Shown here: in pieces, positions 1-9,005 of the stretch
How positions within the stretch are numbered: position 1 is the stretch's first letter
Layout of the letters: each line of letters opens with the position of its first letter
Made by a program: the position numbers and the translations under genes
The notes under the pieces: model-generated
The model's input: only the letters and a program-made list of their open reading frames with translations
Databases searched by the model: none
What the model was told of the DNA's origin: nothing
Assembly (NCBI GenBank): GCA_949840775.1
Contig: CATKXO010000018.1
Coordinates: 1 to 52,289 of the forward strand
Length of the DNA: 52,289 nt
Reading direction: 5' to 3'
From: an uncultured bacterium
GTDB taxonomy: Bacteria; Bacillota; Clostridia; Oscillospirales; Oscillospiraceae

Positions 1-2
1 AC

Positions 3-3000
3 GTCGAAGCAATCGAGGTTCTGCAGGCCATCGAGGTCATGGTCGGCGACGAGCGGGGCTTTGGCCCTGACCGCCCCGTCAACCGCGCTGAGATGGCAGT
101 TGTCATGGGCAAGCTGCTGAGCCTGGATTACAACTATTACTCCACTTCCTGCCCCTTTAACGACGTATACGACTGGGCCAGAGGCTGGGTTGGCGCCTGC
201 TACGCCAACAAGATTCTGTCCGGCCGCGGCGAAGGCATCTACGACCCCGGCGCCACTGTGACCGCCGTGGAGGCCGCCTCCATGCTGATGCGGGCTCTGG
301 GCTACTTCCAGTATGCCAACGACGTGGCCGACGGCTTCGAGCTGGCTACCGTCACCCAGGGCACCAAGATCGGCATCTTTGACGGTGTCGGCTCCAGCGC
401 TACCGAGCCCATGACCCGTAATCAGGTGGCTCAGATGGTGCTGAACGCCCTCCAGTCCGGTGTGGTGGAGCCCGACGGCAACACCACCACCTTCCTGAAC
501 CCCGACGGCACTGTGCTGGCCACCACCGGTAAGGTCAACTACGTCTATGTCACCAGCGCCAAGGATTACGCCTCTGCCATCGGAAAGATTGGCGCCACCT
601 CCATCGGCTCTTACAACCAGGGCTATATCGTGGAGCTGGGCGAGCGGCTGTACAACGGCGACCTGAAGCTGAACGACGAGACCACCGACGTGTTTGGCCG
701 TCCTGCCCGCTACTGGGAGTACAAGGGCGAGGCCATCGGCACCTATGAGAAGCGGGAGCAGCTCAAGAAGGAGTGGACCGTCAAGGTCACTGGCGAGATG
801 CTCTATGACCTGCTGGGCAAGGACGTTGTGCAGAACTACCGCTCCATCAATGTCACCATCGACGGTGAGGACGATGAGAGGGTCAACACCAACGTCTTCG
901 GCCGCAGCGACATCACCCGCAACAACGACAAGAAGGTGGGCGCTACCGGCAAGGGCGTGCTGACTCAGGTCTATGTGGACACCAACAAGAAGGACATCTA
1001 CATCGCCATCATCAACACCTACCTGGCCCAGGCTCAGGAGGACTACGATGAGCGCAACGATGAGGTCGACCTGCTGATCTACAAGATGGTCAAGTCCGGC
1101 TCCAGCCGCAGCCCCATCTATCAGAAGGATACCCAGTCCATCGCGGATTCCGTGAACGCCGACATCACCGTGGACGGCGACGACTTCAACATCAAGGAAG
1201 TCAAGGACGACGATTTCTTCCTGGTCACTGTGGCCGACGGCGCAGTGCAGAGCATGGCCGCTCCTGAAATTCTGTCCGACACCACCATCAACTCCTTCAA
1301 GCGCACCGACTGGGTCACTGCCGACGGCACCAAGTATGAGTACGGCGACACCGCCAAGTACGACCCCGAGGTGCTGGACATCTACGACGATGCCAACATG
1401 AAGGACATCACCTATAATGTGATTCTGGACAAGTACGGCTACCTCATCGGCATCGAGCAGAATGAGGACCCCGACCAGTACGTGTTCCTCACCGGCCTTG
1501 AGACCGGCGCCAGCAACTTGGCTGCCAAGAACGTGGACGCCAACATCATCCACCTGGACGGCACCATGGAGACCGTGAAGGTTGACATGACCAAGAGCAA
1601 GAACCATCTGGGCAATGGCCTGGCCGATGACCGCGGCGTCAACGACAACCTGTCCCAGATGAACACCTGGTGCACCTATTCCATCAGTGACAGCGGCGTG
1701 TACACCCTGACTCAGGTCGCCGTGGCCACGACCGCCGATCCCACCAGCAGCACCGTCAAGGCGGCTCAGTACGCTCAGGATGTCAACACCCATCATGACA
1801 GCGGTGTTACTACCAAGACCATCAACACCAAGTATGTCTCCCTGATCGGCGCCTACAACGCTGTTACCCCCGCCACTGCCTATGTCTACGGCAACGACGA
1901 GACCGTGTATATCAACGCCGAGCAGAAGGGCGTCTATGTGGATGACACAACCAACGGCAACAACCGCTGGATCGTGGACGACGTGGACTCCGTCACCGTG
2001 GGCGTGAAGAACGCCAACCTGATTGTGAACAATCTGGCGGGCGTAAAGGACGGCTTCAAGTACGCCGACGAGGAAATTTACACCCTGTATGACAAGGACG
2101 GCTACATCATCGCTGTTGTGACCCTGGACGCTGAGGACGACGGCGCCTCCAGCAAGTTCGTCTATGTCACCAGCACCGGCGTGAACAAGGAGATCGACAA
2201 CGGCAAGAGCTCCACCAAGGCCGCCGGCGACGGCAAGTACACCTGGACCCGCGAGGTCATCATGGACGGCAAGATTGCCGAGCTGACTGAGGTCGGCGAC
2301 AATCTGGAGCACATCGGCGTGCACAACACTCAGGGCCGCATGCTCCAGGGCCAGTGGTACGAGGTCAAGTTCGACGCTGACGGCAACGTCCGCAGCTCCA
2401 AGTCCATCGAGACTGAGCTGAAAGACGCCGACAACACCGACGGCAAGATCTATAAGGTCGAGGACGTTGAGGTCGCCGTGAACGAGAAGGACACCGTGGT
2501 CCTGGCTGACCGCACCACCGTTACCAACCTGCACTTTAACGACACCGGGCGCCGCGGCACCCTGTACACCACCACCGACAACAGCAAGGGCTTCTCCGTC
2601 GATCCCGACGTGAAGGTGGTTCTGATTGTCGGCAACGACAAGGATGCCAACAACGACAAGGTCGCTGACACTATCTTCGATGATGTTCAGGATATCTACA
2701 CCGGTTACACCGGCCTGAAGCGTGCCCTGGAGAACATGAACGCCGTGGCCGACTATCCCAATGTCACCATCGGCGGCAGCACTGTGCGTCAGGTGGAGAT
2801 CGGCGCTATCCTGGAGAATGGCCGCGCCACCACCATCATCATCAACGACTTCGCTCCTGAGAAGGACGGCACCACTCCCGTTGTTCCTCCCGTCAATCCC
2901 ACTGACAGTGTGCTGAACGGCGCTCTGATCACGGTCAACCTGACCGACGTGGACGCTACTATTGGCACTGTGGCCGCTGAGGTCCGGACTGTCCTGCGCA

Positions 3001-4001
3001 ATGCCGGTTACATCAGCATCAACACCGCGAACGTGACTGCTTCCGGCGGTTACGCCACCGCCGTGGATGCCAACGGCGACACTATCCGCTTCGACGTGGC
3101 TTCTGTCACTGAGCACTGGACCGTGAAGTGGGGCACCAACGTTCTGGCTATTGTGGAAGACACTACAGGAACTGCTACTATCGCGGCTAGCGCTATCTCT
3201 GGCCGTGGTACTGGTTACCTGAGCACCATGGGCGGCACAAGCACCTACCACACTTACGGCGCTGCTTGGAATGTGGCCACTGTTACCGCCCCTGTGGTAA
3301 TCACTGAGGACTATATCACGACTGTCAATACCGTTACAGCCACTGGTATCGGGACTTGGACTGTGGACACGAGCAACATCGTGACTTGCACCGGTTCTGT
3401 CTATGCGATCAAGGTGGGCGATCCTCTGAAAGTCCAGGTCACCTCTCCCACTCCCGCAGCTACCGTGACCGGCGATCAGAACGTCATCCTGACCGCTACT
3501 ATCGCTAGCGGCAACCGGACTGATTCTATTGAAGTTGCCGAAACCGATTGGGAAACCGCTGGCAAGGTTCTGGCTACCAAGCATGAGATTAGCACCGCTG
3601 GCCTGACTGACAACATTACCGCTCTAGCTGGCAGCCTCGCTGCTGTTCCTGCCGACGCTCCCATCACTTTTGACTCTGCCAACAGCACACTGACGACTGC
3701 TAAGGGAATTACCGTTTCCAATGTGGTCCTGAGCAGTAACGCTGACAGTGCAAAGGTTGGGGACTCTGTTACTGTGACTGTTAGAATCACAGGGACTGCA
3801 ACTGCTGCTGGTACGATTACCTTCAGCGGCGGTGCAACCGCTACCGGAACCTTCAGCCCCAGTGTGGCAACCGCTCCCCTGAGCCGTACAGATGGGCAAA
3901 CAATCGGTGTGGCCGCCGGTATTGGCCCCATCGACACCACTGTTACCTGGACATTCACCGTTGGAGCCGGTGATGGTGATCTGACCATTACTGTGGCTTA
4001 A
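3..4001 (+). CDS. Large SLH-domain surface protein, 5' end outside window
   Basis: The frame is open from the left edge, so the true start and signal peptide are missing; about 1332 residues are visible. Three SLH units occupy roughly the first 150 visible residues (the first cut by the edge), seen as FNDVYDWARGWVGACYANKI and the NRAEMAVVMGKLL / TRNQVAQMVLNAL helices. SLH domains bind pyruvylated secondary wall polymer, so the protein is anchored outside the cell. The ~800-residue middle is rich in Asp, Asn, Thr and Val with no recognised catalytic motif. After a proline linker (about nt 2870-2905) a Thr/Ala/Val-rich C-terminal region follows. Codons are strongly biased in the N-terminal three quarters, as in abundant proteins, and shift to T-ending codons after about nt 3100. 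It may be the S-layer protein itself or a large surface adhesin. Confidence 0.85.
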   Translation, partial: VEAIEVLQAIEVMVGDERGFGPDRPVNRAEMAVVMGKLLSLDYNYYSTSCPFNDVYDWARGWVGACYANKILSGRGEGIYDPGATVTAVEAASMLMRALGYFQYANDVADGFELATVTQGTKIGIFDGVGSSATEPMTRNQVAQMVLNALQSGVVEPDGNTTTFLNPDGTVLATTGKVNYVYVTSAKDYASAIGKIGATSIGSYNQGYIVELGERLYNGDLKLNDETTDVFGRPARYWEYKGEAIGTYEKREQLKKEWTVKVTGEMLYDLLGKDVVQNYRSINVTIDGEDDERVNTNVFGRSDITRNNDKKVGATGKGVLTQVYVDTNKKDIYIAIINTYLAQAQEDYDERNDEVDLLIYKMVKSGSSRSPIYQKDTQSIADSVNADITVDGDDFNIKEVKDDDFFLVTVADGAVQSMAAPEILSDTTINSFKRTDWVTADGTKYEYGDTAKYDPEVLDIYDDANMKDITYNVILDKYGYLIGIEQNEDPDQYVFLTGLETGASNLAAKNVDANIIHLDGTMETVKVDMTKSKNHLGNGLADDRGVNDNLSQMNTWCTYSISDSGVYTLTQVAVATTADPTSSTVKAAQYAQDVNTHHDSGVTTKTINTKYVSLIGAYNAVTPATAYVYGNDETVYINAEQKGVYVDDTTNGNNRWIVDDVDSVTVGVKNANLIVNNLAGVKDGFKYADEEIYTLYDKDGYIIAVVTLDAEDDGASSKFVYVTSTGVNKEIDNGKSSTKAAGDGKYTWTREVIMDGKIAELTEVGDNLEHIGVHNTQGRMLQGQWYEVKFDADGNVRSSKSIETELKDADNTDGKIYKVEDVEVAVNEKDTVVLADRTTVTNLHFNDTGRRGTLYTTTDNSKGFSVDPDVKVVLIVGNDKDANNDKVADTIFDDVQDIYTGYTGLKRALENMNAVADYPNVTIGGSTVRQVEIGAILENGRATTIIINDFAPEKDGTTPVVPPVNPTDSVLNGALITVNLTDVDATIGTVAAEVRTVLRNAGYISINTANVTASGGYATAVDANGDTIRFDVASVTEHWTVKWGTNVLAIVEDTTGTATIAASAISGRGTGYLSTMGGTSTYHTYGAAWNVATVTAPVVITEDYITTVNTVTATGIGTWTVDTSNIVTCTGSVYAIKVGDPLKVQVTSPTPAATVTGDQNVILTATIASGNRTDSIEVAETDWETAGKVLATKHEISTAGLTDNITALAGSLAAVPADAPITFDSANSTLTTAKGITVSNVVLSSNADSAKVGDSVTVTVRITGTATAAGTITFSGGATATGTFSPSVATAPLSRTDGQTIGVAAGIGPIDTTVTWTFTVGAGDGDLTITVA

Positions 4002-4035
4002 TTGGAAAAAGTTCAAGGTATCTAGGCATCAATTT

Positions 4036-4061
4036 GGACCCGTCCCGAGAGGGGCGGGTCC
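4036..4061 (+). terminator. Rho-independent terminator of the SLH gene
   Basis: GGACCCGTCCC and GGGGCGGGTCC pair around a GAGA loop and are followed by CTCTTT. It lies 35 bases after the SLH stop and immediately before the 3' end of the convergent phage-tail-like gene. Confidence 0.75.
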
Positions 4062-4071
4062 TCTTTGACCA

Positions 4072-4554
4072 TCAGAACAACTCATAAAACTCCACCACAT
4101 GGTAGACCTTCCCGGAGATATTCAGCTGGGGGTAGCCGTTGGTGGAACCGCCGACGTAGAAGCTGAACCGGTTGCCGCTCCAGTCGGCGGGAACCGGCGT
4201 TGAGTACAGGCTGCGGTCGGTGTAAAACAGGGTGGCCTCCTGGCCGTAGGCGCCGAACATCACCCCCTGCCCGCCGTAGATGATGAAGAAGTCGGGGTGT
4301 CCGGTGAAGTTGATGACGGTGGGGCGGTCCGGGTCGGAGACGCCGGTGCCCACGTAGGAGTGCATCCGGACCCGGCAGTCGCCCTTCCTGGCCATCTGGA
4401 CGGCGAGGGCGGACACCGCGCCGGCCCGGGCGTCGGCCTCCGCCTTGAGGGCGGCGTCGATTTTCGCGTTGTCCCCGTTGAAGTCCTCCATCAGGACCCG
4501 GTCGGACTTCTCCCACTGGGAGAGCTGGTAGTTTTCGGTAAAATTGCTTGGCAT
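4072..4554 (-). CDS. Orphan phage-tail-like protein, 160 aa
   Basis: The ATG at 4554 follows an ideal ribosome site (aaaggagg, 7 nt spacing). The N-terminus (NYQLSQWEKSDRVLMEDFN, then a helix with NAKIDAALKAEADARAG) resembles the leading segment of tail-fibre or receptor-binding proteins in clostridial prophages, where a short conserved head precedes a trimer-forming helix. The rest is beta-rich with aromatic and Gly/Asn residues. No other structural phage gene is nearby; the lysis cassette at 14324-15661 is 10 kb away, so it is orphaned or domesticated. The assignment rests on remembered family resemblance only. The upstream region is made of GC-rich repeats and shows no clear promoter. Confidence 0.55.
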   Translation of the reverse strand: MPSNFTENYQLSQWEKSDRVLMEDFNGDNAKIDAALKAEADARAGAVSALAVQMARKGDCRVRMHSYVGTGVSDPDRPTVINFTGHPDFFIIYGGQGVMFGAYGQEATLFYTDRSLYSTPVPADWSGNRFSFYVGGSTNGYPQLNISGKVYHVVEFYELF

Positions 4555-4586
4555 GGTTGTTCCTCCTTTAACGTTGTTGAAGGTGA

Positions 4587-4637
4587 AAGCCCCCCTTCGC
4601 AAAGGGGGGTGCCCCCGCAGGGGGCGGGGGGTTTTCC
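4587..4637. repeat. GC-rich intergenic repeat, family B, copy 1
   Basis: An AAAGCCCCCCTTCGCAAAGG segment runs through a CCCCCGCAGGGGG hairpin into GGGGGGTTTTCC. Virtually the same ~50 bases recur at 4694-4744. It contains two short hairpins and no coding sense. Confidence 0.8.
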
Positions 4638-4693
4638 ATCGTAGGAAGCGGACGCCCTCCGGATGGGGAAACCCCCAGTCAGCCGCAGGGACA

Positions 4694-4744
4694 AAAGCCC
4701 CCTTCGCAAAGGGGGGTGCCCCCGCAGGGGGCGGGGGGTTTTCC
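4694..4744. repeat. GC-rich intergenic repeat, family B, copy 2
   Basis: Second near-identical copy of the element at 4587-4637, in the same orientation. A related but more divergent unit (CCGCCTTCGGCGGCGG then CCCTCCCTTTTCAAGGGAGG) follows at about 4760-4803. The whole 4560-4810 stretch holds only repeats. Confidence 0.8.
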
Positions 4745-4932
4745 AAAAGAAACCCTCCACCACCGCCTTCGGCGGCGGTCCCCCTCCCTTTTCAAGGGAG
4801 GCTTTCGTGCCCCTCTATAAAACAGAAGAAACCGCCCCAAAGTGGGACGTTTGCATACACTTAATGGAAATGAGGGCGCAGTGCGCCCTTTTTTGCTGTT
4901 CGATAGGGACTGTCCTTTTCGCAGGTTTTAAT

Positions 4933-5013
4933 GTAGGGGCCGCCGCCCTCGGCGGCCCGCCAAAATGCAATATCTCCCCTGGTTTCGGGCCGCCTAGGGG
5001 GGGCGGCCCCTAC
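4933..5013. repeat. Dispersed 81-bp element, family A, copy 1
   Basis: Begins GTAGGGGCCGCC and ends GGCGGCCCCTAC, so its termini are inverted repeats. An internal GCCGCCCTCGGCGGC hairpin follows the left end. Related elements lie at 9489, 35991 and 40909, with GTGGGACC-type relatives at 22915 and 30368. Confidence 0.85.
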
Positions 5014-5065
5014 AGCCGATCTCCGGATAAAGTGCGCGTTAGGGCACTCGCGCTCCATATCGGGC

Positions 5066-5093
5066 TTGACAAATCCGCACAGGGCGGTATAAT
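5066..5093 (+). promoter_or_regulatory. Consensus sigma-A promoter for the PTS IIC gene
   Basis: TTGACA at 5066-5071 and TATAAT at 5088-5093, both perfect, separated by 16 bp. The start point would fall near 5100, inside the palindrome that follows. Confidence 0.85.
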
Positions 5094-5097
5094 GGTC

Positions 5098-5123
5098 TGT
5101 ACAGGTGTCATGACATCTGTACA
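5098..5123. promoter_or_regulatory. 26-bp palindromic operator at the transcription start
   Basis: The arms TGTACAGGTGTCA and TGACATCTGTACA are reverse complements apart from one symmetric G/A pair. The site covers the predicted start of the PTS IIC transcript, so a bound dimer would block initiation. The symmetry and size fit a dimeric repressor; the regulator is not identifiable in the window. Confidence 0.7.
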
Positions 5124-5151
5124 GATTATGCTTTGTAAAGAGGAGATACAC

Positions 5152-6252
5152 ATGAAGGAATTTCTCAAGCGGAAAAATATTGTGATTTCCGCCAAGCGCT
5201 ACGGCATCGACGCCCTGGGGGCCATGGCGCAGGGCCTGTTCTGCTCCCTGCTCATCGGCACCATCCTGAACACCATCGGCAGTCAGTTCCACATCGGATT
5301 TCTGACCGCCCAGATTCTAAAAATCAACGACGTGGGCTACACCATCGGCGGGCTGTGCTCCTTTATGAGCGGCTCGGCCATGGCGGTGGCCATCGGCTAC
5401 GCCCTCCAGGCGCCTCCCATGGTGCTCTTCTCCCTGGTGACGGTGGGCTACGCCTGCAACGTCCTGGGCGGGGCGGGGGGCCCGCTGGCGGTGCTGTTCG
5501 TGGCCATCATCGCCGCGGAGTTCGGCAAGGCGGTAAGTAAGGAGACCAAGGTGGACATCCTGGTCACCCCCATCGTCACGATCCTGGTGGGCATCGGGGC
5601 GGCCTGGGTCATCGCGCCTCCCATCGGCAAGGCGGCAAGCGCCTTCGGGACCCTCATCATGCGGGCCACCGTACTCCAGCCCTTCCTCATGGGCATTCTG
5701 GTGTCCGTACTGGTGGGCATCGCCCTGACCCTCCCCATCTCCTCCGCCGCCATCTGCTCGGTGCTGGGGCTCACCGGCCTGGCCGGGGGAGCCGCCGTGG
5801 CCGGCTGCTGTGCCCAGATGGTGGGCTTCGCCGTCATGTCCTTCAAGGAGAACCGCTGGGGCGGGCTGGTGTCCCAGGGCATCGGCACCTCCATGCTCCA
5901 GATGCCCAACATCGTGAAGAATCCCCGCATCTGGATTCCCCCCACCCTGGCCTCCGCCGTCACCGGCCCCATCGCCACCTGCCTCTTCAAGCTGGAGATG
6001 AACGGCGCCCCCATCAACTCCGGTATGGGCACCTGCGGCTTCTGCGGACAGCTGGGGGTGTGGACCGGCTGGCTGGACCCCAGCGCCAAGGCGCTGGAAA
6101 ACGGCGCGGCGGCCATCGTCCCCGGCGCCATGGACTGGGCGGGGCTGATCCTCATTTCCTTTGTCCTCCCCGCAGTGCTGTCCTATGTCTTCTGTGAGGT
6201 CTGCCGCAAAACCGGCTGGATCAAGGAGGGAGACCTGACACTGCCGCAGTAA
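5152..6252 (+). CDS. Stand-alone PTS EIIC-type membrane transporter, 366 aa
   Basis: An integral membrane protein with about ten hydrophobic segments and conserved glycine-rich loops (SFMSGSAMAVAIGYALQAP, NSGMGTCGFCGQLGVWTGW). It resembles the PTS_EIIC_2 family of PTS transporter subunit IIC proteins, which often occur without linked EIIA or EIIB, as here. The start is the ATG at 5152, preceded by aaagaggagata; the frame upstream is open but only reads through repeats. It is monocistronic, between a consensus promoter with operator and a strong terminator. The substrate cannot be read from sequence. Because no EIIA/EIIB is adjacent, it may work with partners elsewhere or without phosphotransfer. 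Confidence 0.8.
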   Translation: MKEFLKRKNIVISAKRYGIDALGAMAQGLFCSLLIGTILNTIGSQFHIGFLTAQILKINDVGYTIGGLCSFMSGSAMAVAIGYALQAPPMVLFSLVTVGYACNVLGGAGGPLAVLFVAIIAAEFGKAVSKETKVDILVTPIVTILVGIGAAWVIAPPIGKAASAFGTLIMRATVLQPFLMGILVSVLVGIALTLPISSAAICSVLGLTGLAGGAAVAGCCAQMVGFAVMSFKENRWGGLVSQGIGTSMLQMPNIVKNPRIWIPPTLASAVTGPIATCLFKLEMNGAPINSGMGTCGFCGQLGVWTGWLDPSAKALENGAAAIVPGAMDWAGLILISFVLPAVLSYVFCEVCRKTGWIKEGDLTLPQ

Positions 6253-6261
6253 ACAGACCGC

Positions 6262-6299
6262 AAAAGACCCGCTTCCCTTTTTGGAAGCGGGTCTTTTTT
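6262..6299. terminator. Bidirectional terminator between PTS IIC and pgcA
   Basis: AAAAGACCCGCTTCC and GGAAGCGGGTCTTTTTT form a 14-15 bp stem with T-runs on both strands, serving the two convergent genes. Confidence 0.9.
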
Positions 6300-6302
6300 G
6301 CG

Positions 6303-8030
6303 TCAGTCTTTCAGCGTCTCCGCCCAGGCGGCGTATTTGGCAACCTTGGCCTCGGCGTCCTCCTTGGAGGTGCCGTTGGCCAGGATGTAGACCTTGACCT
6401 TGGGCTCGGTGCCGGAGGGCCGGACGATGAGGCTGGTGCCGTCGGTCATCTCGTAGCGCAGTACGTTGGACCCGGACAGCTCCATGGCGGACTTGGCCCC
6501 GCTGGCCACAGTGACTACGCTGCCGTCCTTGTAGTCCTTCTGCTCCTTCACGGCCACCCCGGCAATCTCCACCGGGGGCTTGGCCCGGAGGTTGGCCATC
6601 AGTTCGGCCATCTTTTTCAGGCCGTCCAGGCCGGGCATGACCAGGTTCATGGTCCGCTCGCTGTAATAGCCGTACTTCTCATACAGGGCCAGCAGGGCGT
6701 CGTACAGGGTCATCCCCTGGCCGGCGTACCAGGCGGCCATCTCGCTCAGGGCCACGGAGGCGGTGACGGCGTCCTTGTCCCGGACGAAGGAGCCCAGCAT
6801 GTAACCGTAGCTCTCCTCGTAGGACATAATCACGTTGCCCTCGCCGGAGCTCTCCAGCTGGTCCTTCTTCTGGGCCAGGAACTTAAAGCCGGTGAAGGTG
6901 TCGAAGCACTTCAGGCCGTTGACCTCGGCCACCTTGCGGGCCATCTCGGTGGTGACGATGGTCTTCAGGGCCACCGGCTTTTCGGGCAGCTTGCCCACCC
7001 GCTTCATGGCGCCGATGAGGTAGTCCAGCAGCAGCACACCGGTCTGGTTTCCGGTGAGCACCTTGAACTCCCCGTTTCCGGTGTTGACCATGATGCCCAC
7101 CCGGTCGGCGTCCGGGTCGGAGCCCAGGATGAAGTCGGCCCCCTCCTTCTTGGCGATGTCCACCGCCAGGTAGAAGCCCTCGGGATTCTCCGGGTTGGGG
7201 GATTTCACCGTGGGGAAGTTGCCGTCAATGACCATCTGCTGGGGGACGCAGATGACGTGCTTCATGCCCAGCCGCTTCAAAGCCTCGGGGATGAGCTTGT
7301 GGCCGGTGCCGTGGAAGGGGGTGTACACCATCTTGAAGGTGTCGGCCACCTGCTCCACCGCCGCCTTGTCGTTCACCTGGGCCATCACGTTGGACAGGAA
7401 CTTCTCGTCGGTCTCCTCGCCCATGATGACGATTTTGCCCTCAGCCACCGCCTTGTCATAATCAGCGGTTTTCACGCAGGCGAACACGTCCAGCTCCTGC
7501 ATCTTTTTGGCCACCTCGTCGGCGTGCTTGGGGGGCAGCTGGGCGCCGTCCTCCCAGTAGACCTTGTAGCCGTTGTACTCCTTGGGGTTGTGGCTGGCAG
7601 TGACGTTGATGCCGGCGATGCAGCCGTACTCCCGGATGGCGAAGGACAGCTCGGGGGTGGGGCGGAGGGACTCGAACAGGCGGACGGGGATGCCGTTGCC
7701 CGCCATGACGCAGGCGGCCTCTTTGGCGAAGAGGTCGGAGTTGTTGCGGCAGTCGAAGCAGATTGCCACCCCACGGGCCACCGCCTCGGGGCCCTCGGCC
7801 AGGATGACCTGGGCGAAGGCCTGGGTGGCGTGGCGGATGACGTGGACGTTCATCCGGTAGGTGCCCATCCCCATGGTGCCCCGGAGGCCGGCGGTGCCGA
7901 ACTCCAGCTGGGAGAAGAAGCGGGATTCGATCTCCTTGTCGTCGTTTTTGATGGCCTCCAGCTCGGCCTTCTCACCGGCAGACAAGGCGGGACTGGCCAG
8001 CCAGGCCTCGTAAGTATCGCGATAGGACAT
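6303..8030 (-). CDS. pgcA: Phosphoglucomutase/phosphomannomutase (alpha-D-phosphohexomutase)
   Basis: Interconverts glucose-1-phosphate and glucose-6-phosphate (possibly mannose phosphates), feeding UDP-glucose, wall polymer and glycogen pathways in the cytoplasm. All four family signatures are present in order: the phosphoserine loop TASHNPKEYNGYKVY (about residue 140), the Mg-binding loop GSDPDADRVG, the sugar-specificity loop YEESYGYM, and the phosphate-binding RPSGTEPKVKVY near the C-terminus. At 575 aa it matches the long Firmicutes PgcA type (B. subtilis about 580 aa) rather than GlmM. The ATG at 8030 has ggaggt 8 nt upstream. It stands alone, about 85 bp after the rluA-type gene's end. 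Confidence 0.93.
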   Translation of the reverse strand: MSYRDTYEAWLASPALSAGEKAELEAIKNDDKEIESRFFSQLEFGTAGLRGTMGMGTYRMNVHVIRHATQAFAQVILAEGPEAVARGVAICFDCRNNSDLFAKEAACVMAGNGIPVRLFESLRPTPELSFAIREYGCIAGINVTASHNPKEYNGYKVYWEDGAQLPPKHADEVAKKMQELDVFACVKTADYDKAVAEGKIVIMGEETDEKFLSNVMAQVNDKAAVEQVADTFKMVYTPFHGTGHKLIPEALKRLGMKHVICVPQQMVIDGNFPTVKSPNPENPEGFYLAVDIAKKEGADFILGSDPDADRVGIMVNTGNGEFKVLTGNQTGVLLLDYLIGAMKRVGKLPEKPVALKTIVTTEMARKVAEVNGLKCFDTFTGFKFLAQKKDQLESSGEGNVIMSYEESYGYMLGSFVRDKDAVTASVALSEMAAWYAGQGMTLYDALLALYEKYGYYSERTMNLVMPGLDGLKKMAELMANLRAKPPVEIAGVAVKEQKDYKDGSVVTVASGAKSAMELSGSNVLRYEMTDGTSLIVRPSGTEPKVKVYILANGTSKEDAEAKVAKYAAWAETLKD

Positions 8031-8114
8031 ATTGACATACCTCCAGTGGCTAAAATTTTACATTTACCATTGTACCACAAGAGAGACAAGATTTCCAGTG
8101 CTTTTTGTGGGAAT

Positions 8115-9005
8115 TTACAGAAGCAGCCGGGCGATGTCCAAGGGGAGGGGAACGGCAAACTCCAGCCTTGTCCCGGAAATGGGGTGGCGGAAGGAGAGCG
8201 CCCCCGCGTGGAGGGCGGGGCGGGGAATGAGGTCCCGGTTCTCTGTGCCGTAGAGGAAATCGCCCGTCAGGGGGTGCCCGATGTGGGCCATATGGACTCG
8301 AATCTGGTGGGTGCGGCCGGTGTCCAGCTCCAGACGGAGAAGGGCCCGGTCCCCTTGGACCTCCAGCACCTCGTACCGGGTGCGGGCCGGTTTGCCGTCT
8401 GGACGGACCATCTGCTCCATGAGGGAGCCGGGGCGCGGCCCCAGGGGGGCCTCAATGGTCCCGGCGGGCGGGTCCGGGACCCCCTCGCACACCGCCAGGT
8501 AGGCCCGGCGGAAGTCTGGGGTGTGGAGCTGGTTTTTCAGCACCTCCTGGGCGTGGGGGTGCTTGGCGGCCACCAGCAGTCCGCTGGTCCCCCGGTCCAG
8601 CCGGTGGACGGGGTGAAAATCCGCCTCCTGCCCCGTCTTTTCGTAATAATCCACCAGAAAATTACCCAGCGTATCGTCAAAGTGCCCCGGTCCCGGGTGG
8701 ACGGACAGGCCGGGGGCCTTGTTCAGGACAATCACATCTTCGTCCTCGTACACAATATCCAGCGGTCCTGGGGCGGGGACGATGCCGCTGTTCCGGACCG
8801 GGTCAGACAGCCGCACTGACAGCACCTGTCCTGCCGACGGGCGGAAGTTGGTGTGGACCCGGACGCCGTCCGCCAGGATGCCGTCCTCCAGCCACTTGAT
8901 CCGCTTGACCAACGTCCCCGAAAGCCCCATCCGTTTTCGCAGCAGTGTGTCCACCTTAACACCGGCCAGCTCTGGGGTGATGACCAGTTCCAGCCGGCGG
9001 CTCAC
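8115..9005 (-). CDS. RluA-family pseudouridine synthase, 296 aa
   Basis: Converts specific uridines in rRNA or tRNA to pseudouridine. The N-terminal ~80 residues look like an S4 RNA-binding domain (VDTLLRKRMGLSGTLVKRIK). The catalytic motif HRLDRGTSGLLVAAK carries the family aspartate, and RLELDTGRTHQIRVHMAHIG is the second core motif. I chose the GTG at 9005 because it overlaps the upstream stop as GTGA, giving MSRRLELVITPEL, a typical start; a GTG at 9023 would add six residues. Neither has a strong ribosome site, so coupled translation is likely. It is the last gene of the 11025-8115 operon. The exact target (RluB/C/D-like) cannot be decided. Confidence 0.88.
   Translation of the reverse strand: MSRRLELVITPELAGVKVDTLLRKRMGLSGTLVKRIKWLEDGILADGVRVHTNFRPSAGQVLSVRLSDPVRNSGIVPAPGPLDIVYEDEDVIVLNKAPGLSVHPGPGHFDDTLGNFLVDYYEKTGQEADFHPVHRLDRGTSGLLVAAKHPHAQEVLKNQLHTPDFRRAYLAVCEGVPDPPAGTIEAPLGPRPGSLMEQMVRPDGKPARTRYEVLEVQGDRALLRLELDTGRTHQIRVHMAHIGHPLTGDFLYGTENRDLIPRPALHAGALSFRHPISGTRLEFAVPLPLDIARLLL

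Noticed and set aside
7257-8819. A 520-codon plus-strand open frame across pgcA and the pseudouridine synthase
   Set aside because: It is antisense to two genes with complete catalytic motifs; its His/Gly/Val-rich product is typical of the reverse strand of high-GC codons.
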